From Batkoa obscura (Eukaryota > Entomophthoromycota > Entomophthoromycetes > Entomophthorales > Batkoaceae): DNA of 64,000 nucleotides. The notes below the pieces were generated by a model that saw nothing but the letters and a program-made list of their open reading frames with translations, was not told the origin of the DNA and searched no databases. How positions within the stretch are numbered: the stretch's first letter is position 1; every line of letters starts with the position of its first letter. A program made the translations under genes and the position numbers. The stretch covers positions 186,001 to 250,000 of the forward strand of contig JASVEC010000041.1 of the NCBI GenBank assembly GCA_030770535.1, given 5' to 3'. Shown here in pieces: positions 55,922 to 64,000 of this stretch.

Positions 55922-56560
55922 TCAAAAAAAGGTATGGTTTTCCAGCGTTTTTGAGGAATATAAGTTACGGTTGGGAGGGGGTAGTATAAAGTTGTTTGAC
56001 CTTGTGTAGTGTTCACTATCTGAAAACCTTCGATACTCACTATATGGTATCTTACTTGACCTTGATGAGTCATAACTTCCACTTAGTTCATCCGCACTGT
56101 TTAGCAGTGATTTTATTGATGGTATTTTATCGTCATTGCCAGAGCTATGTGAATAATACAGTGTGTGTGTCGAAGCTGTGGAAGATGGAGAGGCAAAAAA
56201 GTTAGATGAGGGTTCAAATTGATTTACAGGGTTAACTATAGGAGATAGTGTAGTCATGAGGTTTGAGATAGGAGGAAGCTTTGTGCGTGATTCGAATGAT
56301 CTCATGATTGTTTTCTTATATGGACCACGGCGGGTTCCTTTCTTTCTTGGTTTGCGAATTGAATCAACACAAGTATCTCCAATCCCTTTTGATACACAAC
56401 GCTCACAAGGTCTACTTTCATTACACTTCTTACATGAAGCTTTACAGTTTGAGCAAGCAATTTTTACCTGCTTCCTTTTAGGTTTTAGGTTATCATTAAA
56501 GGTAAAATTATTAGACAGAGTATTGCTATTCATTAAATTTCGAGAAGTCATCTTTAACAA
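55922..56560 (-). CDS. Zn2Cys6 (GAL4-type) regulator, 212 aa
   Basis: Single-exon gene. A binuclear zinc cluster lies at residues 36-64 with spacing C-x2-C-x6-C-x5-C-x2-C-x8-C (Cys36, 39, 46, 52, 55, 64; Cys43 is extra). A basic approach (KPKRKQVKIA) and the tail RKPRKKGTRRGPYKK follow. This cluster variant with KGxRRGPYK is widespread in fungal transcription factors. No middle homology (fungal_trans) domain follows; the remaining ~130 residues are Ser/Asn/Pro-rich, so this is a short form, perhaps nuclear and dimer-independent. Met4 (MTSRN) is an alternative start. Its target genes cannot be inferred. TATAAAAG lies 40 bp upstream. Confidence 0.9.
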   Translation of the reverse strand: MLKMTSRNLMNSNTLSNNFTFNDNLKPKRKQVKIACSNCKASCKKCNESRPCERCVSKGIGDTCVDSIRKPRKKGTRRGPYKKTIMRSFESRTKLPPISNLMTTLSPIVNPVNQFEPSSNFFASPSSTASTHTLYYSHSSGNDDKIPSIKSLLNSADELSGSYDSSRSSKIPYSEYRRFSDSEHYTRSNNFILPPPNRNLYSSKTLENHTFF

Positions 56561-56599
56561 AAGGAAAGAGTAATTAGTTTTTAAGTAGAATTAAGTGAG

Positions 56600-56607
56600 C
56601 TTTTATA
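56600..56607 (-). promoter_or_regulatory. TATA box of the Zn2Cys6 gene
   Basis: TATAAAAG on the minus strand (context AAGTATAAAAGCTCAC), 40 bp upstream of the first ATG and 49 bp upstream of the alternative Met4. Confidence 0.45.
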
Positions 56608-59600
56608 CTTTCTCAATCAAAGTAATTTCAAATGATTGGCAAAAATTTAATCAAATTTTAAACTAAATCGAGATTTAAGTCTCCTTTTAAGATAGAAAAA
56701 ACGCATTGTCTATTGGCTGAAACAGAAAGTAGTTAATGATACAACCCCACCTAATAGTCATAGGAGGCTCGATAAACCAATCATACTTTGCTTATTAGGT
56801 AAAGCTAAGAAATAAGCTCACTTATGACGCAGTTAGTGGAATATTTTTTTGAAAGAAATCAGCATCGTAAAATGACAACCAAATTCAATCTCAGATTATG
56901 AAAGTAAAAAAAATTTCGATTCAATTAAATTTAAGGCTAAAATCAAAAAATGGAAATTTTCTAGGGGTCCTATTATTCTAATCGGAATCGGCGCTTTTTT
57001 CAGCAACAAATTTTGGTAATTGAGGTTCAAAAGTAAAATTAGTTAAAATTCAAAAAAGTTCAATAGGTAAAAAATACTATATTAATTCAATTTTATTTAA
57101 AATAAAATAATAGTAAACTGATAGTAAAATAATAATATTATAATAATATTTTTAATACATTAACAGTAGATCAATAGGTGATTCTTTTGATATAGTTTAA
57201 TAAATAAAATGACAGAATATTTGTTCATTTTTTTATTTTTAAAATCTAAGCTATGATCTAAAAATTAATCACTTTATGCTTTTTGACCGGCTTTTTTTGG
57301 ATAGATGCCGAAATGTACATATGAGTAAATAATTCGGGTTTTAAAAAAAAAAAGGTTTAATTGAAATAAAAAGGACCTATGAGAAGCTCATTAAATTCGA
57401 AAAAATCAAATTATTAAATAATTTTCTAATATTAGGAGTTGTTGGATTCATATTTTAGCTTCAATTATTATATTTAATTAATAATTTGATAAATTATTAA
57501 ATACTTATGCTAAACATTCTCAATTGTATTTTAATCGTCAACGTAATTATATTTTAACTATCAACGTAATTCCATTTTATGTTAAGATTTAATTACTTTT
57601 TTAAAACAACTTTGTAATTAATACGAAAAATTCAAGATTGCAGATGAATTCAAATCAGAAGTTGAAATGTAATAATATCAAAATCTGAGTTACTTTTAGT
57701 AATTGTGACTATCTTTATTTCCAATACAAAGTTTAAATCAATATGACTTCTCTAAAACAAACTTTTTAAGTATAAGCATTTTAATCCCTAATATATATCA
57801 TCTATTAAATTTAAGATCTAAATCATATTAAATCTCGGGTCCTCTATTAGAATAGTCTGAGTTTGATGTAAACTTCATCTCATTAAGTATCGCTCCCCTC
57901 TTGATTTATTTAATTTATTTACTAGTAAACTCTTAATTTTTAAGCTTTTTACTAGAATAAAGTTTACCATTAGCTTGCTTGACCTGCTAAGTGGATAAAA
58001 AGATATTGAAATCATAGAGGAATAAATTGATAATATATAGAGCTAATAAAGATTTAATGATTTAACATTGTAAATCGATCCTTGGAATAATATATTAACT
58101 AGAAATATCGCTTAGAATTGTATTTTTTATCTTGAGACTGTAGAGTAAATGCTTAGTTAACTTTGATTTGATCTAGTTACAATAGTATTAGCATTGATCT
58201 GATTATTTTGATTTTATACGACAAATATTACAGTGATTTCAAGTACAATTGAATTCTACTAGAACAGTTCATAGATGTCTTTCCTATTCTTCAACGTAGA
58301 AGCAATTTTTTGTACGAATTTAAGGGCTACATCCTCTTCATATCTTTAATTTCATATTAAACTAATTTGACTTCAAATTAAAGACAATGAGATATATCAA
58401 ATCGTAAGCTACTCTAATCATTTATTCCAAAATAAAAGTCAATCTAAAGGAAACATGTTAATATTTCTATTGCACTAGCATCAGTAGTTTCTAAAAGTTC
58501 ATTCTAATCTTAGTTTTCAGTAAATTTCTAAACAGATACTTTTAAGCTTTTAAAGTGAGTAAAAGTGACTTTTATTAAGCTTTATTATATGAAATTGACC
58601 AGTGATTCAGACGTTCAAAAATAAGGTATGATTAAATGTTTGAGATGTTTGAAGTATAAATATAACATATTAATTTTCTAAATAATGAAATGAAATTGTT
58701 ATGCTATTAGAGTAAATAATTTATTAATATTTTCAAGTCCAAGTGAATGATTTTTTCAAAATATAAAATGTTTATGCAAAATTACTTCAATGATTGCATT
58801 TTGATGACCAATGTGATTATACTTCAAAGCTTTAATTATTTTATTATTATGCGTTTATAAATAATTGAGTAATTATTCACAGAATTGAAAAAAGTTGAAA
58901 TAAAAAAACAATGTAGAGGTACGAATATGTTTATTAATTATGCACCTAGTTGTTTCTAGTGTAAAATAAGTCAATATGACTTTAAAATTTCCACTTTTAA
59001 TGAAAATAGTTGCATTTAATTCTCAACTTATCGTAAAATTCAAATCGAATAGATTATTTTTCAACCTCAATTTTGTATTAGAATAATAAGTTTGATATAA
59101 CCTATTTTCCTATTATGTTTCGTTCCTTTCTCAGTTTAAAATTTTTATCAAAATAAAAACTTTACACCACCTTTCTTAACTAATTAATTGGAAAATATGT
59201 TTATTTCATAAAACTAAATTAAATAATATATTCAACTAGAATGTTTGAATGATTTAATTTACTGTCAATCTTTGAACTTTAAATCGTAACTACAATCAGT
59301 ATTTGAATTTATTTAATGACTCTTAATTACTTTTATTAGCTGTCTCATTTATCTGTTCTAAATCAACATTATAAACCAACCCTTGCTTTCTCTAAGTCTA
59401 TTTATCCAAATAAAAAGTTTACTTGCTAGTTTTTGATTTGCTGCAAATTCAATCAGCTTAAAAAATAGAGCATTTGCTTGAAAGTTCTATTATCATTCAT
59501 TTTTATTAATACCCATCACTTCCCTTTCTTTTTTACTTAATCGTAACCTAAATTAATAGTTTGATGTATTATACTCCGCATTGGGTCTATAGCTTTCAAT

Positions 59601-60160
59601 AAAAATATTTTGATATCTCGAATTTTACAAGCTCAAAAGTTTATTTTTATATTCAATTGAATCAACCTAATATTAATTTCATAGTTTAATACATCCATTA
59701 TCTTAAAAATAAGACCCTAGTTAACTCTTTATTGCTTCACTGATCTTATCCACTTTTTTATTCCACAGAAATGAACTATTTATTATCTCCTATTTTTCAA
59801 TTAAAAAGATACACTTATAGTAAATACTGGACAAATAAATTGTTATTATCGAAATTCAAGTTTTTAGAAAAGTTGAAAATTTTTATAAATATTAATAAAG
59901 TAATGAACCAACATGGGGGCTTATTGGAGTTGCATGAAAGTGCTTATAATATAATTTAAAAATTAACTGCTAATTGATTTAGTTAATATGATGTGTTTAA
60001 GCTTAACCTTTTAATAGTTTTATTAGTGTGATGACTATAAAAATAGTCAATAATTGATTTGTATTGTTAATTTGATTATTTGGAGATAATTTTTAACTAT
60101 TAAACAGAATTAGTCTAGCGTTTCTTTATCGAAAATTCGGGTCTGTGGGTACATAAATAG

Positions 60161-60267
60161 ATATAAGGATGTCTTTTTTGTTTCCATTACTTCTTCCATC
60201 TTTTAAGCCCTATTTGAGCGGGAAAATTGTTAGCAAAATCTTTAAACACAAAAATACATCCCCATAT
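60161..60267 (+). mobile_element. MITE copy 25
   Basis: Left end ATATAAGGATGTCTTTTTTG, core TTTTAAGCCCTATTTGAGCG, right end ATACATCCCCATAT. It makes an inverted pair with copy 26, 73 bp away. Confidence 0.92.
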
Positions 60268-60340
60268 TGTCATGGCAACCTAGATTTATAAACAATTTAT
60301 AATACTTCACGTTTTAACAAGGGTATGGTCAACCTCAACT

Positions 60341-60447
60341 ATATGGGGATGTATTTTTGTGTTTAAGAATTTTGTTAGCAAATTTTCCGCTTAGATAGCG
60401 CTTAAAAAATGGAAGAAATAATGAAGTTAAAAAAGACACTCCCATAT
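60341..60447 (-). mobile_element. MITE copy 26
   Basis: Left end ATATGGGGATGTATTTTTGT, core CGCTTAGATAGCGCTTAAAA, right end GACACTCCCATAT. Confidence 0.93.
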
Positions 60448-60629
60448 GTTAATTTGTTTTATATAGGTTAGTTTAAAAGCTTAGTTCAAACTTAAATAAA
60501 CTCTAAAATTAGCTAGTTTCTACTATTAACTCAACTTTATTTAAAGTATAATAAATAGCCTAATTTTTATTTTTATATAATACCAATAATAATAATATTT
60601 TCATATCACTATAATAAACTTATTATAGT

Positions 60630-60728
60630 ATATGGGGGTGTTTTTTTTGATTTCATCAGTTTTTCCATTTTTTAAGTGCTATTTGGGTAGAAAAACTATT
60701 AGTAAAATTGTTAAACAAAAAAATGTCT
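60630..60728 (+). mobile_element. MITE copy 27, right terminus lost
   Basis: Left end ATATGGGGGTGTTTTTTTTG and core TTTTTAAGTGCTATTTGGGT. It ends AAACAAAAAAATGTCTTAG with no CCCCATA. Confidence 0.85.
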
Positions 60729-60989
60729 TAGATCTAATTTTTAATATTTAGAAAATTGGACATGAGAAAATCGATTTTTAAAAGTTACTTTATGTTCTTG
60801 ATTAATGGTTAATAGCTGAAGTTTTGATTATTTTTGGTCTAATTTTTTTAATAAAAGGATATTAAATACTTAATTATATCAATGTTCAAAATTTTACTAA
60901 TTTTTAAAGTTTAGTTAAACTATTTTTATATTAATAATTGTTTAAAAGTATTTCTAATTTTTTTAAAATTTAAAAAAACTCTAAAGTTA

Positions 60990-61092
60990 AATGGGGATGT
61001 ATTTTTGTATTTAAGAATTTTATTAACAAATTTTCCACTCAAATAGCGCTTAAGATAGGAAAAATAATGGAGCCAAAAAAACATCCCCATAT
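60990..61092 (-). mobile_element. MITE copy 28
   Basis: Left end AATGGGGATGTATTTTTGTA and right end AAAACATCCCCATAT. Confidence 0.93.
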
Positions 61093-61261
61093 AACGTTAT
61101 CAGAAAATAATGTGTTTATACTTTCACCTCAATAATTAACCTTTTGTTTTATATTGAAAAAGTTTATTATTTATAAAATCATAATTATTTGTACCTAAAT
61201 AAGTTAATTTTTAAAACATTTACTTATATATAAAATTTAATTTAATCAAGTTCAAAAAACT

Positions 61262-61372
61262 ATATGGAGATATATTTTTTTGTTTAAGGACCTTATTAGT
61301 AGCTTTTTTACTTAAATAGTACTTAAAAATGGAAAAAAATGATGAAACCAAAAGAACACAACGCCATTATAT
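61262..61372 (-). mobile_element. MITE copy 29, just 3' of the desaturase
   Basis: Left end ATATGGAGATATATTTTTTTG and right end ACAACGCCATTATAT, diverged. It ends 90 bp from the desaturase stop codon and so may lie in its 3' untranslated region. Confidence 0.82.
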
Positions 61373-61462
61373 ACTTATTTTGATATCTAGTAGTCATTTT
61401 AATAGTTTTTATTTAAAAAATGTATTTTTTAAATTCAATAGAATAAAATGATTTTTACTTTT

Positions 61463-62980
61463 TTAATTTGATTTAATTTTAATAAAATCTTTAGAAATAC
61501 CTAGTTGCTTTAAAAGATCAATATGAGATTTAAATGCAGTTGTAAAATCCTCCTAAAAAAATAAAAAGATAAATAAAAAAGTAAATAAAAATAATAAGTT
61601 CAATCTTACTTGAACAATATATTCTACTCCATGCTTTTTACAAACACTTTGAATTAATGCTGATAATTGTGGATAATAAGCTTGATGAATGTTAGGAAAA
61701 ATATGATGAATTGTTTGATAATTTAAACCACCAGTAAAAGTAGTCCAGAAATTTGATTCATGAGAATAATCTTGAGTTGTTTTAAATTGCATCTCAGCCC
61801 AATCCATTTGAATTAATTTATCATTATTTTCCATTTCAATATATTCTAAAGTACTAGTCACATGATTCACTTGAAAAGTAATAGCTAACCAATAACTAGC
61901 TACCATATCACTTAGAATTAAATTAATTATCATCTGATTCATACCAACAATGAAATAGGGCAAAATAATACGATAAAATACAAAAAAGAATTTACCAAAC
62001 CAAAAAGTCAAATGTTGAGTCAATGTTAATGGATTAATACGTATAGATGAATTCTTTTTCTCAAAATAAACAATTAAAATATCTTGAAGTCTTGTTTTTA
62101 CTGCTAAAAAGCCGTATAACAAAGGTACATATCTTTCTTGTCCAATGTATTTTTCTAAATATTCTTGTTGTGGTAAAATACGTCTTACATCAGGATCATT
62201 GACTGAAATATCAGGATCAGCATTAGGAATATTTGTGTAAGGATGATGTCCTAACATATGTTGATAAATCCATACTAAATTAGAACATCCATTAAATAAA
62301 TCATGTGTTAAACCTAATACTTTCCATATCGTTGGATTATGAGTAATAGCAAAATGAGAACTATCGTGTAATGGATGTAATCCAACTTGAGCACAAAAGA
62401 AACCAAGGGATAGACTAAATAACATTGAAACATAAATATTATTTGCATTACTTAATGAATAATAATAACTGAATAATAAGCCTGTATAAATCCAGCCATA
62501 TCTTATTAATAAATTGACTGTCTTTTCATCTTTCTTATTTTGTTGAAAATAATCATAAACTTTATCTTTTAATTCCATTTGAAATTTATTAGGTTTTGGA
62601 AATGTTGGTAGTTCGTTACTAACCAATGTACCAATTTCATATTTTTGTAATACTTTCACTAATTGTTCATATTGATGATAAGTTTCGAATACAATAGTAC
62701 AGTCTCTACCACCACCGACTAATAAGGTTTCATAACCTCCTGGATGATATTTAATAAATTTGGTTACATCATAAACCTAAATATTAAAGACTATTAGTAT
62801 TAGTATTAGTATTAGTATTAGTATTAATATTAATATTAATATTAGTATTAATATTTTCATTTATAATTGAAGTTTGATTTTTATTACTTTTCCTCTAACA
62901 GCTTTTCCTCTAACAGCGATGTAGAGTGATTCTTGAGTATTATGTTTGGCTAACTCTTCCCAACTAAATTCCAATGACAT
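61463..62980 (-). CDS. front-end fatty-acid desaturase with N-terminal cytochrome b5 (delta-5 type), 449 aa
   Basis: ER enzyme that adds a double bond near the carboxyl end of polyunsaturated acyl chains. Exons 62980-62888, 62776-61610 and 61552-61463 close in frame. The cytochrome b5 domain shows HPGG at 42-45. Histidine boxes are HDSSH (168-172), HMLGHH (204-209) and QTIHH (385-389); Gln in place of the first His is the hallmark of front-end desaturases. Segments such as NGCSNLVWIYQHMLGHHPYTN and QDYSHESNFWTTFTGGLNYQ resemble, from memory, the Mortierella alpina delta-5 enzyme of arachidonate synthesis more than delta-6. Length also fits (about 446). Exon 1 ends in a perfect 15-bp tandem duplication giving AVRGKAVRGK just before VYDV of the b5 fold. 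A TATA box lies 60 bp upstream. Confidence 0.94.
62791..62858. repeat. hexanucleotide microsatellite in desaturase intron 1
   Basis: Tandem ATTAGT units (about five), then ATTAAT/ATTAGT variants, fill most of intron 1 of the desaturase (62777-62887). Length is likely to vary between strains. Confidence 0.85.
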
Positions 62981-63039
62981 TTTGTATATTGAATTTAATA
63001 AAAGAAACCTGAAGTTTCTGAATATTTATATTGATTATC

Positions 63040-63047
63040 TTTTTATA
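63040..63047 (-). promoter_or_regulatory. TATA box of the desaturase gene
   Basis: TATAAAAA on the minus strand (context AAGTATAAAAAGATAATC), 60 bp upstream of the start codon. Confidence 0.5.
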
Positions 63048-63448
63048 CTTATTGATTCGATCTCTCCTATATCACTTGTCCCTTATTTTTCAACCATTTT
63101 TTAAAAACTTAACAATTATTGATATTTTTCAATATTCGGAGCTTATTTTTGAGGTAATTCAATTGGATTTATTTTCTCCGGCAATTTTGAATTTTTGTTG
63201 AAACAAGTACACTTTTAAGCAAAATTACTATATACAGAATTAAGAATAAGACGCTGAAATTGGTATTGTTTGAAAGTTACTCTGCTTCATTATTAAGATA
63301 TAGTTGTTTAACATATAAGTTTTTTTTTCATAACAGTAACCCCATATTTATACTCCTTTACATAGTTTAAAGCCCTTAAAATGCCTTCCTTTTTTAGTAA
63401 ATTAAAATTGATTTTAATTTTTAAAAATTGGGATCGTATTTTTTATCA

Positions 63449-63545
63449 TTATGAGGGTGTGCTTTTTGTTTAAGAATTTTACTAATCTTTACAATTGAAT
63501 AGTATTTGAAAAAAATGAAGTGGTAGAACTAAAAAAAAAATTATA
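63449..63545 (-). mobile_element. MITE copy 30, degenerate
   Basis: Left end TTATGAGGGTGTGCTTTTTG and AAGAATTTTACTAATCTTTA are kept; the second half is eroded (GAATAGTATTTGAAAAAAAT). It overlaps the start of copy 31. Confidence 0.7.
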
Positions 63546-63600
63546 TGAGAGTGTAAAGATTATTAGCAAAATTCCTAAACAAAAAAATACATACCCATAG
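63543..63600 (+). mobile_element. MITE copy 31, internally deleted
   Basis: Left terminus ATATGAGAGTGT is joined directly to AAAGATTATTAGCAAAATTC and right end ATACATACCCATAG, so about 48 internal bases are missing. It lies back to back with copy 30. Confidence 0.75.
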
Positions 63601-63763
63601 TTTAAAAACTATTTAAAATTTTATAAAAATAAATTCTTCATTAAAAAGTAAAAGTACCCAACGGGTTTAAACTATTTTATTATAATTTATGTTGCAAGTT
63701 AGCAGAATTTTTAAATTTAATAAAAATTTCTAGATTAGCAAGGCTTTTACTAATATATAGACT

Positions 63764-63869
63764 ATATGAGGGTGTTTTTTTTGGCTTCATTGTTTTTTCC
63801 ATTTTTAAGCGCTATTTGGGCGGAAAAATCGTTAGTAAAATTCTTAAATACAAAAATACATCCCCATAT
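63764..63869 (+). mobile_element. MITE copy 32
   Basis: Full-length copy with left end ATATGAGGGTGTTTTTTTTG, core TTTTTAAGCGCTATTTGGGC and right end ATACATCCCCATAT. Confidence 0.94.
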
Positions 63870-64000
63870 ATTGATATATTGATATTAGTCAAAGTTATCA
63901 TATGTAAATAAATACATATTCCCCTATAAAACCTTATTAAAAAATATTTACTATTAACTTCTATAGTCAACATTACAGATTTGCTATCAAGTAAATAAAT

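Larger units (their letters stand above)
56561..61462. other. 4.9-kb intergenic region, right part with MITEs
   Basis: 56.6-60.1 kb is AT-rich with no recognised gene, MITE or RNA. MITE copies 25-29 cluster at 60161-61372. A 62-codon frame at 59771-59959 is unsupported. Confidence 0.55.
62981..64000. other. intergenic, upstream of the desaturase
   Basis: Holds the desaturase promoter and MITE copies 30-32. No gene recognised up to the window edge. Confidence 0.55.

Noticed and set aside
59771-59959. 62-codon plus-strand frame
   Set aside because: Lys/Leu/Asn-rich with no domain or promoter support; isolated in a long spacer.
62791-62858. CRISPR-like or telomere-like array
   Set aside because: The tandem ATTAGT units are a simple microsatellite in an intron, without spacers and without a telomere repeat unit.

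Overview
The window looks like nuclear DNA of an AT-rich, early-diverging (zygomycete-grade) fungus. Coding regions are moderately AT-rich and spacers extremely so. Most genes carry many short introns (about 45-70 bp, GTAAGT-like donors, TAG/AAG acceptors). A Zn2Cys6 regulator points to fungi. The front-end fatty-acid desaturase reads like the Mortierella delta-5 enzyme, and the WASP homologue keeps a CRIB motif that yeast Las17 lacks. An Entomophthoromycotina (Conidiobolus-like) or similar source fits, but this is inference; no species marker is present.

Layout. 1-8.5 kb: the tail of an unknown CDS, a serine-rich hypothetical protein (1862), a LINE relic and a small secreted two-repeat protein (5946). 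8.5-11.7 kb: SPB1 rRNA methyltransferase (15 exons). 12.4-13.6 kb: a DGAT2 acyltransferase. 13.6-17.5 kb: a transposon nest with a 1.1-kb hairpin element. 17.6-19.3 kb: a DGAT2-derived protein that lost the HPHG motif and gained a 300-residue charged N-terminus. 19.4-22.2 kb: SEC63. 23.2-25.2 kb: a two-RRM hnRNP-like protein. 26 kb: a small Tim chaperone. 26.6-27.7 kb: a second active-looking DGAT2. 30.8-32.9 kb: an intronless kelch/BTB protein. 36.9-38.3 kb: a PH-domain protein. 43.9-46.1 kb: WASP. 46.4 kb: tRNA-Met(CAU). 46.6-48.2 kb: SSF1/PPAN Brix protein. 48.7-49.3 kb: PP1 inhibitor-2 (GLC8). 49.5-52.3 kb: V-ATPase subunit a. 55.9-56.6 kb: Zn2Cys6 regulator. 61.5-63.0 kb: cytochrome b5-fused delta-5-type desaturase.

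Functional themes are housekeeping (ribosome biogenesis SPB1 and SSF1; ER translocation SEC63; mitochondrial import; vacuolar acidification; actin nucleation) plus lipid metabolism (three DGAT2-family genes and a PUFA desaturase). There is no operon logic; gene pairs are divergent or convergent.

The most striking non-genic signal is a ~105-bp MITE family. I count about 32 copies or fragments, 16 in each orientation, with ~18-bp terminal inverted repeats starting TATGGGGATGT. All lie between genes, and none is seen in a 22.5-kb block (17.1-39.6 kb). One copy sits in one arm of the hairpin element while the other arm keeps the uninterrupted site, which gives an internal empty-site comparison pointing to a TA target. 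Exon coordinates were worked out by hand from splice signals and reading-frame closure; no database search was possible.
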